Shown: positions 49,998 through 58,402 of the stretch, in pieces
Numbering within the stretch: the first letter of the stretch is position 1
Layout of the letters: each line of letters begins with the position of its first letter
Assembly: GCF_001702265.1 (NCBI RefSeq)
Contig: NZ_MAUE01000032.1
Coordinates: 30,963 to 90,028, forward strand
Length of the DNA stretch: 59,066 nucleotides
Source of the DNA: Pseudomonas aylmerensis
GTDB lineage: Bacteria > Pseudomonadota > Gammaproteobacteria > Pseudomonadales > Pseudomonadaceae
Reading direction: 5' to 3'
Notes under the pieces: generated by a model
Databases searched by the model: none
What the model was told of the DNA's origin: nothing
Seen by the model: only the letters and a program-made list of their open reading frames with translations
Program-made: the position numbers and the translations under genes

Positions 49998-52415
49998 ATG
50001 AGCACTGATGGTGCTTCAAGCCCAAGCCGCCTGCTGCCCAGGCTGCTGGGGATCTTGCTGCTGATCATGGGGCTGGCCTTGCTGGCCGGCGGCGTCAAGC
50101 TGAGCATGCTCGGCGGGTCGCTGTACTACCTGCTGGCCGGTATCGGCATCGCCCTGACCGGCGTGTTGCTGCTGGCTACCCGCCGCGCCGCGCTGGGCTT
50201 GTACGCACTGGTGTTGTTCGCCAGTACCGTATGGGCCTTGTGGGAAGTCGGCCTGGACTGGTGGCAGTTGGTGCCGCGCCTGGCACTGCTGTTTGCCCTG
50301 GGCATCGTCCTGCTGCTCCCGTGGTTTCGCCGTCCGTTGCTGCGTGGCCAGCCTGCCCCGCTGGGCACCGGCGCGCTGAGCGTGGCCGTGGTCCTGGCCG
50401 GTGCTGCCGCCCTCGCCAGCCAATTCACCAACCCGGGTGAGATGGTCAAGACCGGCCAACTGGACCGCGACGCGGTACCTGGCATGGCCAGTTCTGCGCC
50501 GGCCCAGGCCGATGGCGACTGGAACTCCTACGGCCGTTCGGCCCATGGTGATCGCTACTCGCCGCTGGCGCAGATCACCCCGGAGAACGCGCACAAGCTG
50601 GTCCCGGCGTGGACCTTCCGCACCGGCGACATTCCTGGTGCTGGCGATCCGGGTGAAACCACCGCGGAAAACACCCCGCTGAAAGTCAACGGCATGCTCT
50701 ACGTGTGCACGCCGCACAGCCAGGTGATCGCGCTGGACCCGGACACCGGCAAGGAAATCTGGCGTTTCGACCCGAAGATCAGCACCGAAGGTGCCGAGAA
50801 CTTCAAGGGCTGGGCGCACATGACCTGCCGTGGCGTGTCGTATCACGATGACGCCGTCTACGCTTCCGAGCAGAGCCCTACCGGCAGCGCCAGCCCGGCC
50901 GCCGCGCCGAATGCCTGCCCGAAACGCATCTTCGTACCGACCGCCGACACCCGTCTGATCGCCCTGAACGCCGACACCGGCAAGATGTGCGAAGACTTCG
51001 GCGACAAAGGCCAGGTCGACCTGCGTGCCAATATCGGCAGCTTCGCCCCCGGCGGTTACTACTCCACCTCGCCACCGGCCGTGACCAAGAACCTCGTGGT
51101 GATCGGCGGTCACGTGACCGACAACGTCTCCACCGACGAGCCTAGCGGCGTGATCCGCGCGTTCGACGTGCACACCGGCAAGCTGGTGTGGAACTGGGAC
51201 AGCGGCAACCCGGACGACACTACCCCGTTGGCCGAAGGCAAGACCTACACCCGCAACTCGCCGAACATGTGGTCCATGTTCAGCGTGGATGAAAAACTCG
51301 GCATGCTCTACCTGCCGATGGGTAACCAGATGCCCGACCAATACGGCGGCGACCGTACCGAAGATTCGGAAAAATACAGCGCCGGCCTGACGGCCCTGGA
51401 CATCGACAGCGGCCACGTGAAGTGGACCTTCCAGTTCACCCACCACGACCTGTGGGACATGGACGTGGGAGGCCAGCCTTCGCTGATCGACATCAAGACC
51501 GAAGCCGGCGTGAAGCAGGCAGTGATGGCGTCGACCAAGCAAGGCAGCATCTACGTGCTCGACCGTGCTACCGGCCAGCCGGTGGTGCCGATCCACGAAG
51601 TCGCCGTGCCGCAAGGCGCTGTTGCTGGCGACCACACCTCGCCGACCCAACCGAAGTCCGAGCTGAACTTCATGCCACCGCCCCTCAAGGAGCGTGACAT
51701 GTGGGGCGTGACGCCGTTCGACCAGCTGCTGTGCCGCATCGATTTCAAATCCATGCGCTACGACGGCCCGTTCACGCCGCCTTCGCTGCAAGGCTCGATC
51801 GTTTACCCAGGCAACTTCGGCGTGTTCGACTGGGGTGGCATTTCCGTCGACCCGGTACGCCAGATCGCCTTCGTGAACCCAAGCTACATGGCGTTCAAGT
51901 CCAAGCTGATCCCGGCGGCCGATATCGCCAAGCAAGGTCCGCGCGTGAGTGAAACCGAAGGCGTGCAGCCGAACAAAGGCGCGCCGTACGGCGTGATCCT
52001 CGAAGCACTGCTGTCGCCCCTGGGCCTGCCGTGCCAGGCTCCGGCGTGGGGTTATGTGGCGGCGGTCGACCTGACCAACCACCAAACCATCTGGATGCAC
52101 AAAAACGGTACCGTGCGTGACAGCTCGCCGGTTCCAATCCCCCTGACCATGGGCGTACCAAGCCTGGGCGGCACCTTCACCACCGCCGGTGGCGTAGCGT
52201 TCCTCAGCGGTACCCTCGACCAGTACCTGCGTGCCTATGACGTGAAAAACGGCAAGCAGCTGTGGGAAGGCCGCCTGCCTGCAGGCGCGCAGACCACACC
52301 GATGACCTACACCGGCAAGGACGGCAAGCAATACGTGCTGGTCATGGCTGGCGGTCACGGCTCGCTGGGCACCAAGCAGGGTGACTACGTGATGGCGTTC
52401 AAACTGCCGGATTAA
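49998..52415 (+). CDS. gcd: Membrane-bound PQQ-dependent glucose dehydrogenase
   Basis: 805 residues. Five N-terminal hydrophobic helices (~15-145) anchor it in the inner membrane. The periplasmic eight-bladed propeller begins DGDWNSYGRSAHGDRYSPLA, with the repeated W-motif strands (ALDPDTGKEIWRFDP, ALDIDSGHVKWTFQFTHHDL, WDMDVGGQP). FTHHDLWDMD and the TTAENTPLKV region fit quinoprotein glucose/quinate dehydrogenases. It oxidises glucose to gluconate in the periplasm and passes electrons to ubiquinone; gluconic acid production solubilises phosphate. Length and sequence fit Gcd rather than quinate dehydrogenase. A strong terminator follows. Confidence 0.94.
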   Translation: MSTDGASSPSRLLPRLLGILLLIMGLALLAGGVKLSMLGGSLYYLLAGIGIALTGVLLLATRRAALGLYALVLFASTVWALWEVGLDWWQLVPRLALLFALGIVLLLPWFRRPLLRGQPAPLGTGALSVAVVLAGAAALASQFTNPGEMVKTGQLDRDAVPGMASSAPAQADGDWNSYGRSAHGDRYSPLAQITPENAHKLVPAWTFRTGDIPGAGDPGETTAENTPLKVNGMLYVCTPHSQVIALDPDTGKEIWRFDPKISTEGAENFKGWAHMTCRGVSYHDDAVYASEQSPTGSASPAAAPNACPKRIFVPTADTRLIALNADTGKMCEDFGDKGQVDLRANIGSFAPGGYYSTSPPAVTKNLVVIGGHVTDNVSTDEPSGVIRAFDVHTGKLVWNWDSGNPDDTTPLAEGKTYTRNSPNMWSMFSVDEKLGMLYLPMGNQMPDQYGGDRTEDSEKYSAGLTALDIDSGHVKWTFQFTHHDLWDMDVGGQPSLIDIKTEAGVKQAVMASTKQGSIYVLDRATGQPVVPIHEVAVPQGAVAGDHTSPTQPKSELNFMPPPLKERDMWGVTPFDQLLCRIDFKSMRYDGPFTPPSLQGSIVYPGNFGVFDWGGISVDPVRQIAFVNPSYMAFKSKLIPAADIAKQGPRVSETEGVQPNKGAPYGVILEALLSPLGLPCQAPAWGYVAAVDLTNHQTIWMHKNGTVRDSSPVPIPLTMGVPSLGGTFTTAGGVAFLSGTLDQYLRAYDVKNGKQLWEGRLPAGAQTTPMTYTGKDGKQYVLVMAGGHGSLGTKQGDYVMAFKLPD

Positions 52416-52431
52416 GCACCACCGGCGGTAC

Positions 52432-52468
52432 AAAAAAGGCGGCTACCCCCAGGGGTAGCCGCCTTTTT
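52432..52468. terminator. Bidirectional terminator between gcd and the EAL gene
   Basis: GGCGGCTACCCC (52438-52449) pairs with GGGGTAGCCGCC (52452-52463) around a two-base CA centre. A-run 52432-52437 and T-run 52464-52468 give U-tracts both ways. It serves both convergent genes. Confidence 0.94.
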
Positions 52469-52479
52469 ATTGCGCCTGA

Positions 52480-54870
52480 TTAAACCGGAGTGCGCTCGCG
52501 GCGCATCCACATCTCGAAGGCCATGGCGTTGAGGGGACGGCTGATCAGGTAGCCCTGGGCCGTGTCGCAATTCCACAGTTTGAGCAGCTTGAGACTGGGC
52601 TCGAACTCGACCCCTTCGGCCACCACCTTGAGCCCCAGGTTGTGGCTCATCTCGATGGTGGAACGGACGATCACGCCGTCGCCGCTGGTGCTGTCGAGGT
52701 TGCGCACGAAGGACTGGTCGATCTTCAACTCCTGCACCGGCAGCCGTTGCAGCTGGGCGAGGGAAGAATAGCCGGTGCCGAAGTCATCCACCGAGAGGCT
52801 GATACCGCAACCACGCAATTGCTCCAGCACGCTCAGAGCCTGCTGCGGGTTGTGCATGATCGCGCTTTCGGTGATCTCGAAAAGCAGCTGCTGGGCCGAC
52901 ACGCCGTAGTGCATCAGCAAGGTGGTGACGCGGATCGCCAGGCCATCATCGGCCAGATCATCCACCGAGATATTCACCGACAATTGAATATGCAGCCCAC
53001 GCTGCGCCCACTCGCCGATCTGGCGGATGGCTTCTTCGATCACCCATTGCGTGAGGCCGCCCATACTGCCGGTGCGCTCGGCCAGGGGGATGAATTCGGC
53101 GGGCGAGACCAGCCCCAGGCTCGGATGCTGCCAGCGCAGCAGGGCTTCGGCCTGGCGCACATAGCCGTGCTTGAGGTCGAGTTTGGGCTGGTAGCACAGG
53201 TACAACTCGCCTTCGACGGCGGCCCGGCGCAGGTCGCGGATCAAGGTGATCTGGCGCTGGTGGGCGAGATCGCGGTCCTGCTGATAGATCTGCAGGTAGC
53301 CCGGCAGCGCCGCCGCATCATGGCGAGCGATGGCGGCGCGGCTGATCAGCTCTTCGACCTGCTGGCCGTCGGCAGGGTAGGCAGCGATACCGATGCTGAC
53401 TTCGTGGCGCAGTTCGTCATTGCCGATGCGCTGGGGTTCGGTGAGCACCGCGTAGAGGCGGTCGGCGCGGGCCACGGCGCGGTCGATCTCGGTATTCTCC
53501 AGCAACAGCAGGAACTCGCTGCCGGTGATGCGTGCTGCCGTGTCGCTGGCCAACAGGCTCATGGACAGGCAGCGGCTGGCTTCGCGGAGCATCTCCTCGA
53601 CGCCCTCGGGACCGAAGCCTTCGTTGATCACCCGATAGTTCTCGATGCCCAGGTACAACAACACCACCGGCCGCCGCGCGCTGATCGCGCTGCCCAGGCG
53701 CTCCATGGCCAAGGCCCGATTGGGCAGGCCGGTGAGCGGATCATGCAGGGCGTTATGCGCCAGTTGCCGTTCGCGCACGGCGATCCCGCTTTGCATGGCG
53801 TTGAAGGCGCGCGCCAGGAGGCCGAACTCGTCATGACCGCGCACCCGCACCGGCGTGCGGTAATCGCCGGCACCGATCCGCCCCGCCGCCTCGACCAGCG
53901 CATTCAGCGGGCGCGACACGCGACGTGCGAGGAACAGCGCGCCGGCCAACGACACCAGCAGCACCGCCAGGGCAATCCCGAGGAACTGCCGGTCCAGCGG
54001 CGCGAAGGATTCCAGCGCATGGTCCAGCGGGCTTTGCAGCAGGACCCGCACTTCATTGCCGTCACCGGTATTGGCCAGCGGCAGTACCTGGCTGAGCACG
54101 CGCTGGCCGTAGAACAGGTGGATCTGCGGCTCGGGGTCGATAGGCGCTTCGCGCAGCAAGCTGAAAGTGGAGGCCTGGTACGCATCGGGCTGGGTGCTGA
54201 ACAGCGGACCCGGCTTGCCCTCCTGCACGCTGAGGAACGACACCTCCAGGTTGCTCATGGAACGCAGCTCATTGGCGAACAGCTTGTCCATGGGAAAACC
54301 CATCACCACCCGTGCGATGGGCAACGGGTCGAGCACTTCCTCCTGCACCAGCAGGTACGGCCGGCCGTCCATGGCCACGATCAACATCTGCAGGCCGCTG
54401 CGCCGCGCGAGGCGCAGGGCGTTGTTATAGGGGAACACCTGGCCGCGCGACAGGACGGGCAAGGTGCTGACCATGACCTTGCCATCCAGGCCCAGCACAA
54501 ACACTTCGCTGGAACGAATACCGGTGCCATGACGCCGCAGGGCGGCGAGGATCGGCACGGTCTGGCCCTCGGCCACGGCTTGTTTGAACGGGCCGTCGAC
54601 GGTCAGCCAGTCAAGGCCGTATTGCAGGCGACGGCCGCGCAGGTCCAGCAGGCGTTCGAACACCTGGCTGCCGGTCTTGAGTTGGACTTGCGCCTGGTTT
54701 TCCACGGCGCGGGACGTCGCGGTCTTGACCGCGAAATAAGTGGCTGCGACGACCACCAGCAGCAACAGCGCCAACACCCCCGCAATGCGGGTTTGAAAGG
54801 TGTGGCGCCAGCTCATTGCAGTGCCCGCTGGCTGCCTTCGCCGCTCTCTGCCACTCGGTCCCTTTGTCAT
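52480..54870 (-). CDS. Membrane c-di-GMP phosphodiesterase (sensor-HAMP-degenerate GGDEF-EAL)
   Basis: 796 residues from the ATG at 54870 (AGGA seven bases before); a later ATG at 54816 would remove 18. A transmembrane helix (VLALLLLVVVAATYFAV, ~30-46) is followed by a periplasmic sensor region (~50-285) and a second helix (LGIALAVLLVSLAGALFLA). Then come HAMP (~315-365), a GGDEF-like domain and an EAL domain. GGDEF reads TGSEF (RITGSEFLLLL, ~450), so no cyclase activity is expected. EAL is intact: QAEALLRWQHP (~573), ELKIDQSFVRN, and DDFGTGYSSLAQL. It should hydrolyse c-di-GMP in response to a periplasmic signal and thus oppose biofilm and adhesin expression. Confidence 0.88.
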   Translation of the reverse strand: MTKGPSGRERRRQPAGTAMSWRHTFQTRIAGVLALLLLVVVAATYFAVKTATSRAVENQAQVQLKTGSQVFERLLDLRGRRLQYGLDWLTVDGPFKQAVAEGQTVPILAALRRHGTGIRSSEVFVLGLDGKVMVSTLPVLSRGQVFPYNNALRLARRSGLQMLIVAMDGRPYLLVQEEVLDPLPIARVVMGFPMDKLFANELRSMSNLEVSFLSVQEGKPGPLFSTQPDAYQASTFSLLREAPIDPEPQIHLFYGQRVLSQVLPLANTGDGNEVRVLLQSPLDHALESFAPLDRQFLGIALAVLLVSLAGALFLARRVSRPLNALVEAAGRIGAGDYRTPVRVRGHDEFGLLARAFNAMQSGIAVRERQLAHNALHDPLTGLPNRALAMERLGSAISARRPVVLLYLGIENYRVINEGFGPEGVEEMLREASRCLSMSLLASDTAARITGSEFLLLLENTEIDRAVARADRLYAVLTEPQRIGNDELRHEVSIGIAAYPADGQQVEELISRAAIARHDAAALPGYLQIYQQDRDLAHQRQITLIRDLRRAAVEGELYLCYQPKLDLKHGYVRQAEALLRWQHPSLGLVSPAEFIPLAERTGSMGGLTQWVIEEAIRQIGEWAQRGLHIQLSVNISVDDLADDGLAIRVTTLLMHYGVSAQQLLFEITESAIMHNPQQALSVLEQLRGCGISLSVDDFGTGYSSLAQLQRLPVQELKIDQSFVRNLDSTSGDGVIVRSTIEMSHNLGLKVVAEGVEFEPSLKLLKLWNCDTAQGYLISRPLNAMAFEMWMRRERTPV

Positions 54871-55024
54871 ATGCTTTCCTGGCAACTGCTGACTGGCGTC
54901 AAAAAAATATCCATTTTGCATGAATATTTGGTTTGAGCAGATTAGCTGGGGAAAAGCATAAGCGCACTCAATAAATACGGGGATTTCACAGTCATTTTAT
55001 TGGCGACACGTGCTTGACCGGCGC

Positions 55025-56197
55025 TCAGCCGCGCGCCCGCATAAAGTCCCCCCACCGCCGCACCAGGTAGTTGTGCTCATCCATGACCGAGTTCCACACC
55101 GCGATATGCCCCATGCGTTGCTCATAGGAGCCGCCATCGCGCACTTCGCCGATATCAATCAGCGGCAAGCCGTCGCTGCCCAGCAACTCCTCCCGCGCAG
55201 GCTTGCCGGCATACCAGTAATCCCATTCGGCGCTGCTCAGGTGATCACGCGTGCGCGCCGGGTTGCCGATGTAGTAACCCTGGCGCGCCATCACCGCACC
55301 GGGCCAGCCGGACAGCCACCAATTGAGATAGGCATACGCCGCATCCAGCACCGGCCCCTGGGCATGGCGCGACAACGACAAGCCGCCGAACCAGGCGCGA
55401 TAGCCTTCGCGCGGCACCGCCAGGCGGTATTTCACCCCGGCGCGGTGCAGGCGCATCAAGGTCGGCGACCACAGGCTCTGGATATCGATGCTCGGGCTGA
55501 GCATCAATTGCGCCGCCTCCTCGTCATCGGACCAGAACGCCGCAAAGTGCCCTTCCTTCTGTTTGCGCACCAGAATGTCGGCCAGCACATCGATCTCTTC
55601 GATGCTCATGTTGCCGATGTCCTTGAAGCTGGCCAGCCCCGCGCCCTGCACCGCCAGCGCGGCGTCCAGCGCGCCGATGGCGGCGTCACTCTGCAGCGCC
55701 GTGCGTGCGCGCCATGCCGGATCGAGCAACCAGCCCCAGCTTTCATTGCCGTGGCAAAAACCCTCGGGCAAGCGTTCGGGGCGGTAGGCAAAACTGTCGG
55801 CGTTGTGGGTCAGCGGCAACATGCTGATGCGCTCGGTGACGGTGCTGCCGAGGCTGCCATCGTGCTGCACGAACAGGCGCTCGCTGGGCACGCTGCCGCT
55901 GCCCAGGCGGTCGTTCGGCGACAGGCGCCCGCGCTTGGGCAGGTCGTTGATCTCGTGCCACAGCGCCAGGCGTCGCGTGTCGATGGGCTGGATCGCGCGG
56001 GCCGGCCACACGAAGTCGACGTTGTGAAACCACTGGTCGTAGAGGTCGTAGCTGTCGGGCTGCATCACCGCGATGCGCTGGGCCTGTTCGACGTCGTGCA
56101 CCTGGTACACCAGGCGGATGCCCAGCTCCTGTTCGGCGCGCACGCGCAGGCATTCGAGCAGGGTCACCGAGGTGCCGAGAACGCGCAATGTGATCAT
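55025..56197 (-). CDS. Solute-binding-protein-like, no signal peptide
   Basis: 390 residues. The fold resembles PotD/PotF-type extracellular solute-binding proteins: ITLRVLGTSVTLLECLRVRA, VMQPDSYDLYDQWFHNVDFV, PLTHNADSFAYRPE and the C-terminal LNWWLSGWPGAVMARQGYY. There is no Sec or Tat leader: the ATG at 56197 starts directly at the first strand and overlaps the GTPase stop by 4 bp (ATGA). The in-frame sequence upstream to 56332 belongs to the GTPase gene and is not leader-like. A cytoplasmic role or export by an unusual route must be considered. No permease or ATPase gene is visible. Confidence 0.8.
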   Translation of the reverse strand: MITLRVLGTSVTLLECLRVRAEQELGIRLVYQVHDVEQAQRIAVMQPDSYDLYDQWFHNVDFVWPARAIQPIDTRRLALWHEINDLPKRGRLSPNDRLGSGSVPSERLFVQHDGSLGSTVTERISMLPLTHNADSFAYRPERLPEGFCHGNESWGWLLDPAWRARTALQSDAAIGALDAALAVQGAGLASFKDIGNMSIEEIDVLADILVRKQKEGHFAAFWSDDEEAAQLMLSPSIDIQSLWSPTLMRLHRAGVKYRLAVPREGYRAWFGGLSLSRHAQGPVLDAAYAYLNWWLSGWPGAVMARQGYYIGNPARTRDHLSSAEWDYWYAGKPAREELLGSDGLPLIDIGEVRDGGSYEQRMGHIAVWNSVMDEHNYLVRRWGDFMRARG

Positions 56198-57168
56198 GCG
56201 GCGAACCGTCGCGAGAACACGTCGAAGGAGCGCCGCAGCAGCGCGGGGTCGAGCCCGCGCAGGATAAACACCAGGCGCGACTGGCGGTCGCTGCCCGGCC
56301 ATGCGGGCAAGTGCACCGGGGCGTGCAGGCAATGCTGCACGCCATGAATGACGATGGGGGCGTTACTGGCGTTCACGTTGAGCAGCCCTTTGACGCGGAG
56401 GATTCGTTCGCCGTGGCATCTTAACAGCATCGACAACCACACCCCGAAACCCACCCAGTCCAGCGGCTGGTCGAAGGTCAGGCTGCACACCTGCGCGGCG
56501 CCGTGGGTGACGTTGGTGGCTTGATGCAGTTGCCAGCGGCTGACTTCCACGGCGGGCTCGGCGCTGCGCAGGCCTTCACCGAGCAGCAGTTGATCGCCGC
56601 TGAGAATGTCCTGTGTATCGAGGATCGGCGTACCGGCGTTCAGCCCCTGCAGATGCGCACGCAGCGCCGCGCAATCAGGCACCAGGTCAGTCTTGCTCAA
56701 CAACAGGCGATCCGCCGCCGCGACCTGGGCCAGCCACTCCGGGTGCAGGCGTTCCTGCAGCGCGGCGTGACTGGCGTCGACCAGGGTGATCACCAGGCCG
56801 ATATGAAAACGCCCGCGCAATTGCACGTCGTTGTTCAAGGTCGCGAGGATCGGCGCCGGATCGGCCAGGCCGGTGGTTTCCAGGATCACCCGCTTGAACG
56901 CAGGAATCTCACCGCGCTCGCGGCGTTGCAACAGGCCAAGCAGCGCGTCTTTAAGTTCGCCGCGGATCGAGCAGCAAATACAGCCGCTGGGCAGTAACAC
57001 GGTATTGGGCGCCACTTCTTCCACCAGCAGATGGTCGATGCCGACGTCGCCGAATTCGTTGATCAGCAACGCGGTATCGCCGAGGCTTTCGTGCTGCAGC
57101 AGGCGCTTGAGCAAGGTGGTCTTGCCACTGCCGAGGAAGCCGGTGATCACATTTAGAGCGATGCTCAT
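56194..57168 (-). CDS. COG0523 (CobW/YjiA-type) GTP-binding metallochaperone
   Basis: 324 residues. Walker A GFLGSGKTTLL (~9-19), the metal-binding motif GCICCSI (~62-68), ETTGLADPAPIL (Walker B/switch area), and SKTDLVPD for guanine. The C-terminal CobW_C domain has RILRVKGLLNVN and IVIHGVQHCLH. COG0523 GTPases deliver zinc or another metal to a client enzyme; nitrile hydratase, methionine aminopeptidase and cobalamin enzymes are known partners in other systems. The operon suggests that the client is encoded nearby. 12 bp after the CGLCG gene; 4-bp overlap with the next. Confidence 0.9.
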   Translation of the reverse strand: MSIALNVITGFLGSGKTTLLKRLLQHESLGDTALLINEFGDVGIDHLLVEEVAPNTVLLPSGCICCSIRGELKDALLGLLQRRERGEIPAFKRVILETTGLADPAPILATLNNDVQLRGRFHIGLVITLVDASHAALQERLHPEWLAQVAAADRLLLSKTDLVPDCAALRAHLQGLNAGTPILDTQDILSGDQLLLGEGLRSAEPAVEVSRWQLHQATNVTHGAAQVCSLTFDQPLDWVGFGVWLSMLLRCHGERILRVKGLLNVNASNAPIVIHGVQHCLHAPVHLPAWPGSDRQSRLVFILRGLDPALLRRSFDVFSRRFAA

Positions 57169-57180
57169 TTTCTTCTTACC

Positions 57181-57483
57181 TCATGACGCCTGCAGGTCCA
57201 GGTGATCGAGCAAGCGGGGATCGAGCGGGTCCAGCGGGCGGCCGAGCATGGTTTCAGCGGCCTGCCAGAGTTGATCCAGGCCGCTCGCCAACGCCTGTTT
57301 CCCGGTGGCGCCCAGCAGCAGGTAGGACGCGCCGTGGAAGTCTTCGACCTTGAGCCGGAACACCGCCAGCACCTGGTTGATGGCGGCGATACGGCGCAGG
57401 CGTTCGCGGCGCCTGGGCAGTTCGTCGCCCAGGGGGTCGCTCCAGTGCAGGTCTTCGCCGAGCAGTCCGCAGAGTCCGCACAT
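57181..57483 (-). CDS. Unknown 100-aa protein with N-terminal CGLCG motif
   Basis: 100 residues: MCGLCGLLGEDLHWSDPLGD, then an Arg-rich helix (PRRRERLRRI), then YLLLGATGKQALASGLDQ and a Leu/Asp/Pro-rich end. The start MCGxCGLLG resembles the N-terminal-nucleophile beginning of class II glutamine amidotransferases and asparagine synthases, where Cys2 is catalytic, but the rest of that ~190-aa domain is absent. CxxC could also bind a metal carried by the neighbouring GTPase. ATG at 57483, 13 bp after the SDR stop. I do not recognise the family. Confidence 0.7.
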   Translation of the reverse strand: MCGLCGLLGEDLHWSDPLGDELPRRRERLRRIAAINQVLAVFRLKVEDFHGASYLLLGATGKQALASGLDQLWQAAETMLGRPLDPLDPRLLDHLDLQAS

Positions 57484-57496
57484 GCCTACACCCCGC

Positions 57497-58246
57497 TCAT
57501 GGCATGACATCGCCGGAATTGGGGCCCAGGGTCTGGCCGACAAACAGGTTGCCACCCGGTTCGCTGGCCAGCAGCAAGGCGGTGGGCGCGACTTCATCCG
57601 CCAGGCCGAAGCGGCCCAGGGGCAGTTCGGCGGCCTTGGCGCGTTTCCAGTCGGCACTGATGCCGCCCACCAGCGGCGTTTCGATAGGGCCCGGCGCGAT
57701 GGCGTTGACCAGCACATTGTCCTTGGCCACTTCCAGCGCGAGGGACTTGGTAAAGCCGATCACCCCGGCCTTGGCGGCGGCGTAGTGGGTCAGCTCCGCA
57801 CCGCCCTTGATGCCCAGTTGCGAGGCGACGTTGATGATCCGCCCCCAGCGCTGCGCGAGCATGTGCGGCAGGGCGCGCTGGCTGGCGATGAAGACACTGG
57901 TGAGGTCGACACGCAGCATGTCATTCCACATTTCGAGGGAGAGGTCGACGCAGCGCGCCTGGGTGAGCATGCCGGCATTGTTGACCAGGATATCGATGCC
58001 GCCGAAATGCTCGACGCAGCGGTCGACACTGGCCTGGGCGCCTTCGACCGTGCCGACATCGGCCAGGCACTCGACCACTTCGGCGCCAAGGTTGCGGCAG
58101 GTGATCGCGGTTTCAGCCAGGCTGGCAGCGTTGCGGTCGGAGAGCAGCAGGCGTGCGCCTTCGACGGCATAGGCGCGCGCGATGGCGGCCCCGATGCCGC
58201 TGCCGGCGCCGGTGATGACGGCGCGGCGATGAGTGAGTTGAGGCAT
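57497..58246 (-). CDS. Short-chain dehydrogenase/reductase (FabG-like)
   Basis: 249 residues, classical SDR. Cofactor motif TGAGSGIG (~13-20), NNAG (~90), catalytic Ser in NVASQLG, and YAAAKAG with Tyr/Lys. The end LGPNSGDVMP is close to the usual vGGxxx tail. An acidic residue after beta-2 (SDRN) suggests NAD(H). The substrate is unknown. It lies first in the tight block SDR, CGLCG, GTPase, binding protein, and after a REP element from the other SDR. Confidence 0.9.
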   Translation of the reverse strand: MPQLTHRRAVITGAGSGIGAAIARAYAVEGARLLLSDRNAASLAETAITCRNLGAEVVECLADVGTVEGAQASVDRCVEHFGGIDILVNNAGMLTQARCVDLSLEMWNDMLRVDLTSVFIASQRALPHMLAQRWGRIINVASQLGIKGGAELTHYAAAKAGVIGFTKSLALEVAKDNVLVNAIAPGPIETPLVGGISADWKRAKAAELPLGRFGLADEVAPTALLLASEPGGNLFVGQTLGPNSGDVMP

Positions 58247-58290
58247 GGTGAACTCCTTGAATAATCGAGTTGCGAACGCCGTTAAATATG

Positions 58291-58375
58291 GCAGCGGCTT
58301 GCTCGCGAAAGCGGTGTGTCAGTCGATGCATGCAGAACTGTTGCGCCGCATTCTTGAGCAAGCCCGCTCCCGCAC
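58291..58375. repeat. REP-type inverted repeat between the SDR genes
   Basis: GCAGCGGCTTGCTCGCGAA (58291-58309) mirrors TTCTTGAGCAAGCCCGCTCC (58351-58370) with a few mismatches. It matches the GCGGGCTTGCTCGCGA type REP of the P. fluorescens group. It splits the SDR-SDR intergenic gap. Confidence 0.75.
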
Positions 58376-58402
58376 TTGATGTGCATCAGGCTTGAATCCG
58401 CA

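Noticed and set aside
50016..52433. Open frame of ~805 codons on the minus strand opposite gcd
   Set aside because: The plus strand encodes a textbook PQQ dehydrogenase; the opposite frame is His/Arg/Gln-rich and reads across the gcd terminator.
52642..54936. Open frame of ~764 codons on the plus strand opposite the EAL gene
   Set aside because: It is His/Gln/Arg-rich as expected for an antisense shadow; the minus strand has clear EAL and HAMP motifs.
56198..56332. Longer start for the solute-binding-like protein that would add a leader
   Set aside because: The in-frame upstream sequence is the end of the GTPase gene and is Arg/Pro-rich rather than hydrophobic; the ATGA overlap fits coupling better.
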